Source: Tetrahymena thermophila SB210 (taxonomy: Eukaryota; Ciliophora; Oligohymenophorea; Hymenostomatida; Tetrahymenidae). Taken from it: DNA of 64,000 bases. The position numbers and the translations under genes are program-made. Under the pieces are notes generated by a model that ran no database searches, was not told the DNA's origin, and saw nothing but the letters and a program-made list of their open reading frames with translations. The stretch is from positions 682,001 through 746,000 of the forward strand of contig NW_002476481.1 in NCBI RefSeq assembly GCF_000189635.1, in the 5' to 3' direction. Positions 1-13,200 of this stretch are shown here, piece by piece; positions within the stretch are counted from its first letter, which is position 1; each line of letters begins with the position of its first letter.

Positions 1-1224
1 AATCATATAAAAGGATCTTTAAAACTATTTTAAACAAGAATAAATAAATTTTATTTCAATAAAAAAATTATGCTTTAAATTAAAACATTAATCAAATAAT
101 AATCTGTCATTCATTATTGATTCTTTGTATCAAACCGCAGTAGCTGTATTTCTAAGCAAAACTTCAATATTATTATGAAAATTTAATCAGATTTAAGCAA
201 ATTTTTTTTAAAATAAAAAATAAATTTAGTTTTTAGAAAAACTATTGAAACAATAAATTATGGATAATTTCATAAATGATCCATCTACAATATAATAAAG
301 ATATATTTTTGAAATTTAGTAATAATAAAAACTCGTGTAACTTAAACTGATGAGTAATTGATACTATTTTTTATTATATTTATTAATTATAAACTATAAT
401 AATAATGGTTGAAGAAGATAGCAAAGATTAAAATGTTTTTATTTATAAGCTTTTCTTCATGAATAATTAAAACCCAATGGATTATGTTAAAAATCAGAAT
501 TTTATAATTTTATATAAAAAAAGCAAAATAATTATAAAAAATTTATAAGTACATCAAGCCAAAATGAAAATAAAAATGCAAGCTATATAGACAATTAAGA
601 TTTAATTTTATTTACAAAAATATATATTTTGTATGTTAGTTAATGTAATTTTACTTTATTTTATATTTTGGTGTATTTATTTTATTATTTAGGTTTCTTT
701 CTTTAAATTTAATTTTTCAGTTAAACTTTTTTTTTTTTTAATTTTCTTTTTTTTTTCTTATTTTTTCTTAATTTTTTAATGTGTTAATTTTATTTGGAGA
801 TATTTAAGATATTAATTGAGTTTTTATATGAAAAGGATTAGAAAGCTAGAGTTAGAAGTTATAATTGAAAAGAGAGAAATATGACGAGGTGTTGAGGTTT
901 ACTGTTGAATTGCATGTTTAAAATAATTTTGAAAATGTGCATTTGCATTTATTTGTATGAGGGAAAAAAATTTTATTTTGAAATCGCAGTGCCATTTGCT
1001 ATTTTATCTGTGAAAAAACCTTTTAAATGTGTTTCAAGGATTAAAAACTGTTATTGGTGAGTTTAACGAAATAGTCTAGTTAAAAGCGAGGGTCTTTTGA
1101 AAAGAATCGCAAGAGATTTGAGAGATTAGACTTATATTCGTTAACCCAATCGAGTATTTAAAAACTATTTTTATAATTAGTTATTTCACATGTTAATAGC
1201 TAAACCACCGAAATAGTTAAACTA
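1..1224. other. Non-coding AT-rich stretch
   Basis: No convincing reading frame was found on either strand when TAA/TAG are read as Gln. Long T and A runs (for example 726-780) are typical of ciliate intergenic DNA. The part from about 850 to 1140 is less AT-rich than the rest but holds no supported exon. Confidence 0.6.
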
Positions 1225-1860
1225 ATGCCTAGCATTTTACAGCAGAAACAAAGTCCTTTAAAGTCAAATATCGTCTTAAATAGCACTTCCTATAGCAATT
1301 AGAGTATCTAACAATCTAAATTAGGTTTAGATTTATCAATAATTAATCAATTAAGTTTCTTAAGCATCTCTAAAAAGCAAAAACTATCCATAGAATAAAT
1401 TTTAACAAGTAATAAGCCCTTTTAAAAAATGTGAAAAAAACGATTTATTTTGATAAAATGATTTAAAAATAATCAATCAGCCCTTTTCTTTTTGACAAAT
1501 TTTGAAATAAATTTTAAGTTGTAGAGTTTTAAATGATTTTGACTAAACCCAACTTGCTAGAAGTTGACGAAGGAGTCCTAACTGATATCAGTCTTTCTTT
1601 GCAGAAATATGACACTCAAAAGGTTAGAGGAGCTAATCTCTCTTTTCTAAAAACTTAAAAGGCTCATATAGATTAAAAATTCTATTAGGCGAAAGAGGAG
1701 ACGTTTAAAGGATGAAATAATAATAATTATGATTAAACTATTATGAATTAATAGCAATACCGCTTCTAAAAACTTATCCCTTGATAAAAAACTGAGAATA
1801 GCATGTAGCAAAGCTAGCCATTCACTAAGGAGTAGAGGATATCTTTGTAACAAATAAATG
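1225..1860 (+). CDS. Candidate three-exon gene, unknown product
   Basis: Not recognised. A frame from ATG 1225 reads as polar, Q/K/S-rich protein (begins MPSILQQKQS) to 1408. A second exon, 1519-1702, contains LLEVDEGVLTDISLSLQKYD, and a third from 1755 contains SLDKKLRIACSKASHSLRSR. The phases of exons 1 to 3 fit introns 1409-1518 and 1703-1754. However, the second donor (GTTTAA) is weak and the 3' end cannot be placed: the frame drifts into AT-rich sequence after about 1860. Amino-acid composition resembles ciliate coding DNA and is better than that of the antisense frames. It could be a decayed gene. The splice model is inferred, and only the open frames are directly visible. Confidence 0.3.
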
Positions 1861-4473
1861 CTCATCTATTGTTTTTCAAAGAATCGCTTCTACTTCCTTT
1901 GCTTATTATTATTTCAGAGATTTCAGCTCCTCTAATTTCCTTCACTCATTTATTCACTAAAAATAATTTAATTAATCTAATAATTTGATTTCAATTATAA
2001 TTTTTAATTAACTTTTCTGTTAAGATTAATTGATTAGAATAAATAATTTGTTTATTGTTTATCTTCATTTTTCACAAAATTTATTTATTTTCCATTCATT
2101 TTTATAAATTTAATTAAAATTTTTCTAAAAAAATACAAATTCTATTCTCTTTCAAAGCTAACAATCAATATTTCTTATCTTTATTCCTATAAATATTTTA
2201 AAAGGTACTTTACAAGAAATTTAAAAATCTTTAAAAAATACTCTAAATATTTTCTAATTAAAATAATCAATATCTATTATTTCTTAACAAAAATTGATAA
2301 TTCTAATATATTTATTATATTAAAAAATTATTATAAAGTAAAATAATCTTTAATTATTCTGAAAAAGAAGTGTTTTTACTATTTAAAGGTTTATTATTAT
2401 TATTATTTTGTTTATTGAATTGTAATATTTTTGTTAACATCTGTTTAATTGAAGAAATATATAACCAAAAATGAATAATTAATCTTTATTATTTTGTAAA
2501 TATGATAAATACTAGATAGANNNNNNNNNNNNNNNNNNNNNNNNNNNNNNNNNNNNNNNNNNNNNNNNNNNNNNNNNNNNNNNNNNNNNNNNNNNNNNNN
2601 NNNNNNNNNNNNNNNNNNNNCAATAATTGAATTTATATATTTTTTATTAAAGAAATTTGAAAGTCTTTCATATTATTTAGATTGAGATTGATTACAATAC
2701 TTTTTTTAAATTTTATAAAATTTATTTAGAAAATTAATTAATATTCTTAATATATGTTAAGATAAAATTGTACTCTGAGCAATAATAAATTATTTTAAAT
2801 ATATAAAACTTTAGCTTATTATAAAATAAAATATATTTTAATAATAAAATTTAAAACAAAAATAAAATTTTTTTATTTAAATTTTATTTAGAGAGAATTT
2901 TGATAAAAAATAAAGACTATTTTTGTATATAAATTTATTTGCTATGGAATTTCAAACTTTAAATTTAAAAATGTTAATATTTTTATGATTAGTAGGGTGG
3001 AAGAATTTATTATAAAAATTGATTAAAACAAAATCTTGGTAGACTCGATAAATAAGAATAATTACTCAGAATTTATAATCCAAATATGTCGGATGCTTTT
3101 GTTTATTTAAGAAAATAACTTTTAAAGTTATTAATTTCACTAGACATGATAAAAAAATTAATTAACAAATTCTTAATGTAGATTTCAATCTAAAATACCA
3201 TATTGAGATAAATCTCTTTTTCTTATAATGAATTTTCATAATAACTTTCTTTTATTTTGAAATTAATTAAATTTCACTTCATATTATATGTACGGTAAAA
3301 AGACAATAATTCAAATACATTCAAAATGGCTTGAGTATTAACTATCACTGCTATTCTTGTAAATGAAATACAATAATAAATGCTTAAAATAATTCTTAAA
3401 TATTTAAAAATAATAAGTATTTTTAAGATTATAAATGTGTTGTGCATAAAGATCAAGATTTATTTTAAATCTAATTTTGTGAGAATTTAAAAATGGAGTT
3501 TTGAATGCTAAATTTAGGAAAATTATCAGATTTTCAAATAATTAATCATAAAACTGAGGAAATTTATTTCGTTTGATAGACAGACTGCTGACAACGACTG
3601 AAAAAAGTTAAATCTATCTCCTTGTAAAAATTTAATTTGAAAAAATTTAAAGGATGAATAAAGAATTTTATTATTAAATTTAAAATATTTGTACAATTAT
3701 GTAAATAAAGTTCATACTAGTGCAAGCTGATACTTAATATATATTTATGTTTTAGTTTAATAGACGCATAAATTTTTATTTTTTTGAGAATTAGATTAAA
3801 AGTCTAAACTAGAATAATTTTTAAAAATATTTACAAAAATAAAATAGATGAATAATTATTATAATAGTTAAAAATGAAAGCAAAATTATAACAATTTTTT
3901 TTCAAAATAAATTTTTTCGATTATCTCAAATCCTACTCACTTCGATTATTATTAAATAAGCAAGCAATATATGTATGCTACACCAATATGAATTTATGCG
4001 CAATCAATAATTAACCCTTGATGAAGGGAATAAATGATAGAGTTAGAGTAGAAAAGATAAAGGACTTTTTCATTCAACTTAATATGTTAGAATTCTTTTC
4101 TTTTTTAGTCAGTCAGTCAGACGAACAGATAGATAGATAGCTAGGATGGACACACAAAAAGCAAACAAACTTTAGGCAATATGCGTGAATGCAATTAGCC
4201 ACTATATAAATATGAATAGGAACTTAAAAAGTTCTTAATTGTTTTTGTATAATTATAAATTTTCATTGATTTTTGTTTAATTTGTAGTGCATTTATAATT
4301 TTTTTTTTTTTTCAATGGCTTTGTTATTAATTTCCTCTAGCTATTTTTTATAAAGGAATTTTACATCCAAAAAAACAAAAAACAACTTTTACCCCAAAAG
4401 CTATTCAACACCAACCAAACCTATCAAAAACAATCAACTTAAATTCAATTAACGAATCAAATTAATATCGAAA
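1861..4473. other. Intergenic AT-rich region with one assembly gap
   Basis: No supported exon. The region includes the N run at 2521-2620. A short less AT-rich patch at about 4080-4200, with (GTCA)n and (GATA)n runs, lies just upstream of the next gene. The 5' leader of that gene (about 4370-4473) is rich in A and C, as is common before ciliate start codons. Confidence 0.6.
2521..2620. other. Assembly gap (100 N)
   Basis: Exactly 100 N bases, so this is a placeholder of unknown true length. The flanks are plain AT-rich non-coding sequence. Confidence 0.99.
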
Positions 4474-7434
4474 ATGAGCCAAATGATCATGCAATCTATG
4501 TCTAGTATGTCAATGAACAATATGAGCAATATGCTCGTTAATTCCATCCAAAATCAAGCTAAGTCTTAACCTTAGCAATTGAATCAATCTTGCAATTCTT
4601 AAAGAATTGAAAATTCAAATATTAATGAAAATGCCAGCATTTATGCTGTATCTTTTGAAGCACAATCTTCCAATCAAACTGAAATTTACTCCGCATCTGC
4701 CTGTCCTTCTAACGCATCTGAATCTATGATGTTATGCTAACAACAAAGTGAATTATCAAAAAAATTTGAAGAAAAAAAATTAGAATTATGTTCAAAAAAA
4801 TTAACTTCTGAATCTTCTATTTTGTAATAAGGAGAATAAACTAATATTTCCACAAATGAATCTGGAGAACAATCTTCTGATTAAGAAGAATTATCTACAA
4901 AGATTAAATGCTATGGATATTGTAGTAGTAGTAGCTGTCGATACTATAGCTTGAAGGAAAATAATCCAAACAATAATACCGATAATCGAAATTGTAATTG
5001 TAATCCAGCTCTTGCCTGTGATTACAATTATAACTAAAAGACTGCTTTTGACAATAGCAATAGTTCTTGCTTTTGTAAAGGCTCTTTTAGCGGGGGATTT
5101 AGAGGGTTTAGAGGGTTTAGGCCTTCATGTTGTTGCTGCTGCTGTAGGAATAGAGGTGGCTTTGGCCTGACAAATACTTATTCTCTATCCACATCCTATT
5201 CTTCTTCCTCTTCCTCCTCCTCTTCCTCTAACTCAATCATTCAAAACGATGACCATTTCTTTGAATTTAACAATTCTCAAAATATTACTAGGGAAGAAGC
5301 TATTTAGCCTTTGTTATAAGGATCAATCAGATAGATTTTATCAGCTGGTCCTGTTGTAGGATTATACGAAAGAGAAAGTGAAGAAGAATGGAATAGCTTT
5401 GTAAATAAGCTTTTAGCATACTTTGGAGAACGTGCTGGTTCTCGAGCTAAAGCGACTGAGGAAATTAAATCAATCATGGAATAACATAAAACAGAATTAA
5501 CAGATTTATTAAAAGATTTGGGATTATAATATGGCAAATGCAACATTAAAGAAATAATTGCTAAGACTGAATCTTATATTCCTTGCGCTGCTAAGCGTGA
5601 GTTAGATGCAGCTGAATCTACTTTACGTAAGAATACTTAGAATGTCAATGAATTACGCATCGAAGGATCGAAGGTACGATTGTCTATTTTGCAAGGCTTG
5701 CAAAAGAGCGGAAAATATTAAATTTCAGATCTGGAAGAACGAATTAGTATGATTATTGAAGGACGAATCGAGGAATTAAAAAAACTTGAGAAGAAAATTG
5801 AAGGATTACGTCTAAAGATGCTATCTGATGCAAAATATCTGCGCCTGCAACGACTTAAGACTCTGCTAAAGGAATGTTTTGAAATGTGGGAAGAAGCTGA
5901 CAAGAACACAGGAAGAGATATTTAAAATAATGGAAAAAAATTAGAAGAATTAATGACAATGGAAGAGGGAAACAAATATATAGATATAATAATAAAGCGT
6001 ATAGGAGGAGGTCGAACTACGGGCAATGTTCATGTTCACCGCAATTTGTTATGGGAAGGAGTCGACGGAGAGGTTGACATTGCAATTACTGATGATTAAG
6101 ACAGAGAAGTATTAGGATTAGTTGAAATTAAGTCTAGATTGTATGACATTGCTGCTGCTTTCAGATAAAGCGGTCCCTTAAGATAAAAGAGCAAGAAGAG
6201 ATTAATTATACAATCTAAACTTGTGGATGTCCCGTTCGACGTACCGGTCTTTGTGGTTACCACTATCCCGTCTTATAGCTTCTCTTTAGAATTTGAATCT
6301 AAACTAAAAGACTCCTTAAATAAATATTTCTCTAATACTGAACCACATTTAATAGACTACAATGAAGTCTACCGCAGCTTAAAGCCTATTTACAGCAATT
6401 TAATTTCTCCTTTATAATGGTTTGATTTATATGCTAGCAAATACTTGATTATTATTGATTAATCTTAATAAGCTTAATAACAATAATAATAGTAATAACG
6501 ATAAAGCAGCTAATAACAATGGCATAATCATCATCATCATCACCATCATTGCCATCACATTAACTCTAATTCAAACGAAGCAGCTAAATTATAAAGAGTC
6601 AATGTATTAGAAAATGAATGCTGCTGTGATGAACATAATATGAGTTTAGAAACTGATGACGACCATCATGATGCTCGAGATTATTCCTTATTACTTCGAG
6701 ATCAAGCATTATTAAGCTTAGATTCAAATCGATTATCTTCGCCAATCTTATCTTCGCAACCCTCCTCTGATTAAATGACAGACGAAGAAGAAGAAAATGA
6801 TAATGATGAATTTTACAATCTTTAAAATTTCAAAGACTTTGCAACAGCTCAAAAATTGTAAAATATAAAGATGTTCTCTTTAGTTTAAACAAACGATGAA
6901 AATTCTTGGAGCTGTTAGCCTTGGCCTTGGCATTAGCCACAGCCTTAGCCTTAGCCTCAGCCTCAGCCACAAGATTAATAACTTAAAGCTAATGGAGATT
7001 TTAATGAATTTGGATAAGACCTTTTGTTGTTATAACAATAATATCAGCAACAACAGCAACAGCAACAACGACAACAAGAAATGAGCAATGAACACATAGT
7101 TAGTGGAAAAAATGAATAAGTTTCAGATGACAAGTTGAACGCTTTTAATGAAAAAGCTAAATTAAGTATCAAGCAAATGAGTAAACTTAAAAAAAGTAAA
7201 GAGGAGCGAAAAAAAAAAGAGACAAAGCTTGAGTGTGAGGAAAATGAAGAACGCCGAGAACAAAAGGAAGAACGTCGAGAACCTGTAAAGAAGATTCAAA
7301 AAGTGGGATATGGTAAGGCCTAGCGCCTAAATTTAAAAGGATAGCAAAGTCAAGTTAGAGCCAAAAACTCTCCCACTCGACAACCGTATGATGATCAAAT
7401 AATAAAAAATCCCCAAACTCAGATACAATACTGA
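4474..7434 (+). CDS. Intronless 986-aa protein with coiled coil and possible PD-(D/E)XK nuclease-like core
   Basis: One uninterrupted frame of 987 codons runs from the first ATG to TGA, reading many TAA/TAG as Gln. In order it shows: a Met/Ser/Asn-rich head; a Cys-rich segment with six consecutive Cys (219-224) after FRGFRGF repeats; a Ser tract (about 243-252); a charged, probably coiled-coil region (about 356-486); a globular domain (about 490-660); a Gln run and a His-rich cluster (684-695); an acidic stretch; a Pro-Gln/Trp repeat (from about 812); Gln runs; and a K/E-rich tail. The globular domain holds E533 and D535 in GEVDIAI, then E551-I-K553 in LGLVEIKSRLYD, followed by a conserved-looking FRQSGPLRQKSKK. 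That is the D...ExK arrangement of the PD-(D/E)XK nuclease fold. Nuclease activity is inferred from this motif only. CGN, CTG and GTC/CCG codons are common between about 5640 and 6420, unlike the neighbours, which is a possible sign of transfer. No family name is assigned. Confidence 0.8.
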
Positions 7435-8749
7435 GTAAAAAAAAACTCAAAAAAATCTCCTCCTCCTAAAAACTTAAAACATTTATATATAAATTAAAAT
7501 TATACTTAAAATTTCTTATATTTATGATAAAATATTTAGCAATAAACTATATGAAGCGACTGGTAAAAAATTAAGGAGAGAAAAGAGTTAAATTGAGTAA
7601 CAGGCAGCATTTATTCATGTTGTCTGTTGACATCAGTTGGACTTATTGAGTGAATAAATGAGTGAGGACGTAGTGATTGATGAATTAATCATTCAACCAA
7701 TCTTCGTCCAAGAGCTTGTATCTATCTAATTTATTGGTTTTTACTTTTCATGATTCAATAAGCAATAAAGTTAATATTAATTATACCGACACTTTATAGA
7801 GTTTACGAATAGAAAACCAATGAATGAATAATTATTAAAAAATAAGTTAGTCAAAGAATGTTTATTACTTATTAATTTAATAAATTAACAATTTGTAGTA
7901 TCTACCAGCAAAACAATTCAACAAAGGTTTATAGATGAACTTCGTGTAAAATTAATGAAAATTAAAATGTATTTAAAAACGAAATGGCACCGACTGTGCT
8001 ATCCTCTGTCTCTGATTTATCCCACTCTTTATAGGGGTTGTAATAATAAAGGTAAAATTTAGTTATTTTTGTTTACATTTATGCTTATATTAATCAAATA
8101 TTTCTTAATTTTAAAGGTGGAGATTGACGAGAGAGAGTAATTCATCTGTATAAACCAGCCTAAAAATTATTAATTTAAATGATATAATTTTGTTTGTGTT
8201 ATTTGTTTTCTTCATATATTTGTATTGCTATTAAAAATATATTTTTTACTTTTAACATTTTTCTAGTATTATACACAACATTAATATGTCAATCTTAAAA
8301 TAAATATGTGTGTTTTGAGTACATTTATTATAATAAAATATAAGTTTATTTCATTAACTCTTTTATTATAATTAATTATGATGTTATAATCTCATCATGA
8401 AAAAGCTCACTTAAAATTGTTTCGTGACGCAATATTTATAATACCTCTTAATAATGCATCAGTCTTTTTATATTTAATAATTTATTTATTTGCTTTTTAT
8501 TTCTCTCTATTCTAATTAATTAATCAAACAATCTTTTCATTCTTTGACTTTTCTTTTATAAACGGATAAATAACATCTATTAGGTTGTCTATTTTTTGAA
8601 TTTTTGGTTTAAATAAAATTTTTCAACTCATCGTATATTCTAGTTGTATTTTTAAGTTTTTCACTCATTTTTAACCAATTCAATAACAATAAACATGCAA
8701 TTTAAAAAAAACTAAATTTTAGTTTTATTAGCGATTTATTTATATTATA

Positions 8750-9930
8750 ATTAATTATTAAAAAGATAGATAAATATATTTTTTTTAAAATAAAAGAAGA
8801 AGGCTTTTAGAATTTTTTCAAAAAGAAATTTACATTTAAAAAACCAAAAGTAAAACAATTAAAAATTGTAAAATATATGGAAACAAGATTTATGAAAAAT
8901 AGTTTAAAAAATTATAACCTTAAAAAATGAATAGATATACAGAAAAAGTAAGTTATAACTTGAGTACATCAATTTATATCTATATAATTTCTATTTAAAG
9001 TAAATTAATTTAAAACTTTAAGATAAAAGTTGTTTATGTATTATTTGAAAAGGAAGTTTACATTCAAAAAATAAGAAGTAAAAATATGATTTAAACATAC
9101 TAAAGAAAAGATGTAGTAATTATGTTAAAAAATATTATCATTAAAAGTCAAATTAGATAAATAGGATCAATGATAATTATTGTACATGAATTTATTTAAA
9201 TTATTTTTTATAAAATTTAAACTTTGTTTTATAGTTTTGTGATAAGGAAATTAGTATTTAAAAAAAATCAAAAAATAACAAAAATTAAAAAGTGATATTT
9301 AAATATGCAATAAAATATATCTTAATCTTTATTAAAATAGCACAAATAATAATGTATTTATTTATAGATAAATTAAATATATAACTACAGATACAAAGTC
9401 TTTAATAAACTCAGCATTTAAGATTTGTGTATTTTTTGATGGTTATTCGTCTTTAAAAAAGCAAAAAATGAAATCTTACATTTTAAAGAAGATATGTCAA
9501 TATTAGATTAAATTATCAGATAATAATAAAAAGATATAGATAAATATATATATCTACTTTTTTTTGTTTAATTTTAATTAATTTAAAACTTTGATAAAAG
9601 CTATTTGAAATATTTTAATATTAAAAAAAAGGATAGATAGATAGGATAAGCGAGGACTATAGTAAACATAGGTAACTACTAGTATTCAATTTTATATTTA
9701 ATATATTTAAAAGTAAAAGATAAATTCTATATGAGATATTTTACTATTTGAAAGGAGAATTGTAAAAATTAGATTAAAATATCAAATAATAATAAAAAGA
9801 TACATAGAGAGATATATAGATAGATAGGATAAGTGAGAATTAGAGTAAATATATATTTTATTTATTTATATATTATTTTATATTTAATTAATTTAAAGCT
9901 CAAAGATAAAAGTTAATTTTAAAAAAAATG
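8750..9930. repeat. Degenerate tandem-like repeat block
   Basis: Similar phrases recur at irregular spacing. AATTAATTTAAA followed by a GATAAAAG-type sequence appears near 9006, 9587 and 9888. GATAGATAGGATAAG appears near 9632 and 9816. An AAGGAAATTTACATTTAAAA-type block appears near 8820, 9050 and 9245. The copies are strongly diverged, so unit boundaries are not reliable. Confidence 0.4.
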
Positions 9931-9954
9931 TTTATTTATTTTTTATGAGTTATT

Positions 9955-9990
<36 letters not shown>

Positions 9991-10005
9991 TTAATTAATT
10001 AATTA
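9955..10005. repeat. ATTT / TTAA simple repeat
   Basis: A run of about eight ATTT units passes directly into about five TTAA units. It lies about 200 bp beyond the 3' end of the potassium-channel gene. Confidence 0.85.
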
Positions 10006-10215
10006 TTTAAAGCTTAAAAAATTCAAAATGCTTTATTTAAAATTAGTTAATTAATTAATCATTTTTTATACAACATTTTTTAATTTATTTATTTATTTTC
10101 TTTTTTAGAAAATTTTCTCTTTTATTTTTTTTCAGAAAATTTGTTTTAAATAACAGTTTAATTTAAATAAATGAGGGTTTTATTTGATTGCTTTTTATCA
10201 ATTTATTTAATAATT

Positions 10216-13200
10216 TCAGCTATCTTTGTTAGTCATTTCACTTTATTCAATCACAATTGAATTAGTTTTTTACTTATAATTAAATTACTCAGATTGAGTT
10301 TTATTGATAAAATCAAAATTACTAATCATAATATTGTTTTCTGCTGATTGCTTTTTCAATTATTATTCATCATTTATGTTGGTATCGTTATGGTCGATTT
10401 CTTCTGCCTTGGGTGTGTCAGAGATTTTAGAATCTAACTGAAGGGAGTTTGTACGAAGTTTATTTTCATCTTTTTAAATTTCTACACTACTTCCATCAAT
10501 ATTTTTCTTCTCCTCAGCGTCAAGGTTAATATTGCTAATTTAGAAAAATGAGGAATTTCTAGGAGCATGAGTATTAAAGTTTGATACTACTAGAACGTCA
10601 CCACCTTTAGTTCTTTGCTTTGTATTTGATCTTCCAGAGTTACGCTTGCTATTTATCAGTTGTTCCGTTGCTTTCTTCAACTTATGCTTAAGTTTATCAC
10701 CAAAAGAGCCAGATGTATGCAAATCATTTTAATTATCTTTTATGATACTTGCATTATTGCTATTTGGAATATTATTTAAACTTCCATTATTTCCTTAAGT
10801 TGAGATAACCCTTTCATTTCTATTTAGAGCTCCACGAAACGATGTATTAAAATTATTCATCATTATGTTACCTCTTGGTGATGGATGAGGTAAAGGATTT
10901 TTGCTTTGCATAATGTTTCTTGTAGAATTACCCATCTTTTTATTCACAAAGTAGTTTTTTCTATTGACAACTCTCTTTTTCTCTTTGCATACTAATGTGT
11001 AATTATTATGAGGGAAGTAATTTGTAAATTCCTTCATTTTATCAAAATCGTATAAAAATAATGTTTTTTGGCTATAATAATCTTAATTGCGTGTGTTGTT
11101 ATTATCATAATAGCTTTCAGCGAAATTTGTATTTGATGGCTAAACGAGTAAATTATTGTTTGATTATGGTAACATCATCATATTCATTTACATATTTTGC
11201 ATATTCATAGGAAAAGATTGTTAAAGTTATTAGAAGTTTTAAAATTGGATATTTTGAAGAGATGATTAATTCTAAGCCTAATTAGCAGACTGTTGTTAAT
11301 CTCCTCTAGCAGAATTAATTTGTTAGGCCTATTGCTAATTTTAAATTTAATTGTTTGATTAAAGCGATAATCCTTACTAAGATGGCTAATTAGCCATTAA
11401 GTTTAATGATTGTTAATGATTAAATTATTTGAGCTAAGAAGAGTGAGACTATGGATTGATAGGATTGGTGCTTAGATTAAACAATTAACTGTTATTATTT
11501 AAATACTAATTAATAGACAACTAGTTTTAGAAAGTATGGTGAGGACTAGATTGTTATTACTATTATTATTATGATTACTGTTATTATTACTGTTGTGGTG
11601 TTTGAATTGATTATTATTAAGAATTTTGGTTTGCCTACATTATTTCACCATTTTAAAAAGTGAAAGAAATTTTATTTGGAACTTACAAAAGATTGTTGCT
11701 CTTTTATGAAGATTAAATACTTGGTTGTTATTGTTACTGCTAAACCTACATCCAAGCTGAGCTAAAATCCATTTAATTCTTAAAGCTGAGCTGCTTTAAG
11801 TACTGATTTTATTGAGAAGTATTTTAATTGAATTAGCTATTTTAGCCCATTTAATAATTCTTGTTGATTGATATTCCATAAGGATTAGTATTATTACTTG
11901 CTCCCGTATTTGGGCTACTATTTATTTATATTGATTGTGGTATAGGAATTTGAAGAACCTCTACGTGATTATTTGAATGATCACTTATGTTAGTGACTTT
12001 TTTCTTTAGAGGAATTTTTCTATCTTTATCTTCTAAGACACTATCTTGTGGTAACCTAGAGCTATTTGTATGCTATATAAAATTAGATGAGCTCATAGGT
12101 ACTATCAAATTGCTACTTTAAGGCATAAATAAATTTCCTTAGCTTTTAGGTACTAAAAAATTTCCTGAATTCTTAGAGACACCTAACATTTATCCAAAAT
12201 TTGCATTTATTTTTTGTTGTTTTTGAGATTCTAAAGTCGGAGAAATAATAGTAGTCAAAATTCTTGCCTTTTTATCTTTTCTTTTGTGCTTTTAAATTAA
12301 ATTATTAATAATTTATTAAATCATAAAAAACAGGAATTTAATGAAAAAGATTTATAAAATGACTAAATAGTTAAAAGTAGTTATATTGATTTACTTTTTC
12401 TTGATTTAAAAATTCTTATTCAATCTCATTAGATTGCTTGATGCTTTAGTTACGAGGAGTTTCTGATTTGTTGGTTTATTTCCTTTAAAATGGTAATTTA
12501 TTAGTAGCAGTTTAAGGTGTTTTCAAGACTTGTACTTAACCTTAAGAAATATCCTGTGTATTAATAAAGAGATTTATAGATTTTTTACGTTTGAGAATAC
12601 TTTAGACATCTTTTAAATTTACATTATTATTTTTAGCGAAAATAGAATCCTTCCTCTCAAAAGTAGGTTTGTTTTTTGGGCTACTATTATTAGAGGAATG
12701 GACTGAGTCAGTAGATTTATCATTTTTGTTAATTTCATTTTCATTTCCCTCTTATTCTTATAAGGGGTTGTTTTTTAATGAAATTTAATGAATTTTATTT
12801 GTGTTTGAACTGTTTCTTTTCTTACTTTTTTTATCATCGTTGCTTTTAATTTATTTTATAATGTCTTTTTAAGATTAGTTTAATTGATCATTAGTTATTT
12901 TCTCAAATTTATCTAACTCCTTTTTAGATCTTCTTCTTAAAGCTACTTCAATATTTTTTGTAGACCCTTTTCTTCCACTTTTTTACTTCTGTTCCTTCTC
13001 TTTTTAGGGAATTTATTTTGGAGAGATACTGATATTGTTTTAGCTGTTATTAAGTTCATCCAATCCTTCACAAGATTCTAAGCTAAACTAGCTGTTTTAA
13101 GTGGTTTGCTTTTTATTTTAAGTATCTTGGTTTTCAGCTTCATTTATGTTTTCATCTTTATTTTATTTTTAATTTTATTAGTTTTAATGGTTTTTATTTG

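Larger units (their letters stand above)
7435..10215. other. Intergenic region with a GC-richer islet and degenerate repeats
   Basis: No supported gene. The stretch 7980-8160 is clearly less AT-rich than its surroundings and may hold a small gene or RNA (see findings). About 8750-9930 contains diverged repeated blocks with shared motifs such as AATTAATTTAAA and GATAGATAGGATAAG. Simple ATTT and TTAA repeats end the stretch at about 9955-10005. Confidence 0.55.

Noticed and set aside
1647-1865. Minus-strand hydrophobic 72-aa frame
   Set aside because: Its hydrophobicity is what antisense of K/Q/S-rich AT-rich sequence gives. The plus-strand frames there look more like ciliate protein.
4108-4140. 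GTCA and GATA short tandem runs upstream of 4474 as a regulatory element
   Set aside because: Simple repeats of this kind occur throughout the window, with nothing tying them to regulation.
5304-5909. Two minus-strand Ser-rich frames inside the 4474-7434 gene
   Set aside because: They lie antisense to an unbroken 986-codon frame that explains the sequence.
7971-8010. Resemblance of GGCACCGACTGTGC (reverse GCACAGTCGGTGCC) to the end of a CRISPR tracrRNA
   Set aside because: It is a very short coincidence in a eukaryotic genome, with no repeats, spacers or cas genes present.
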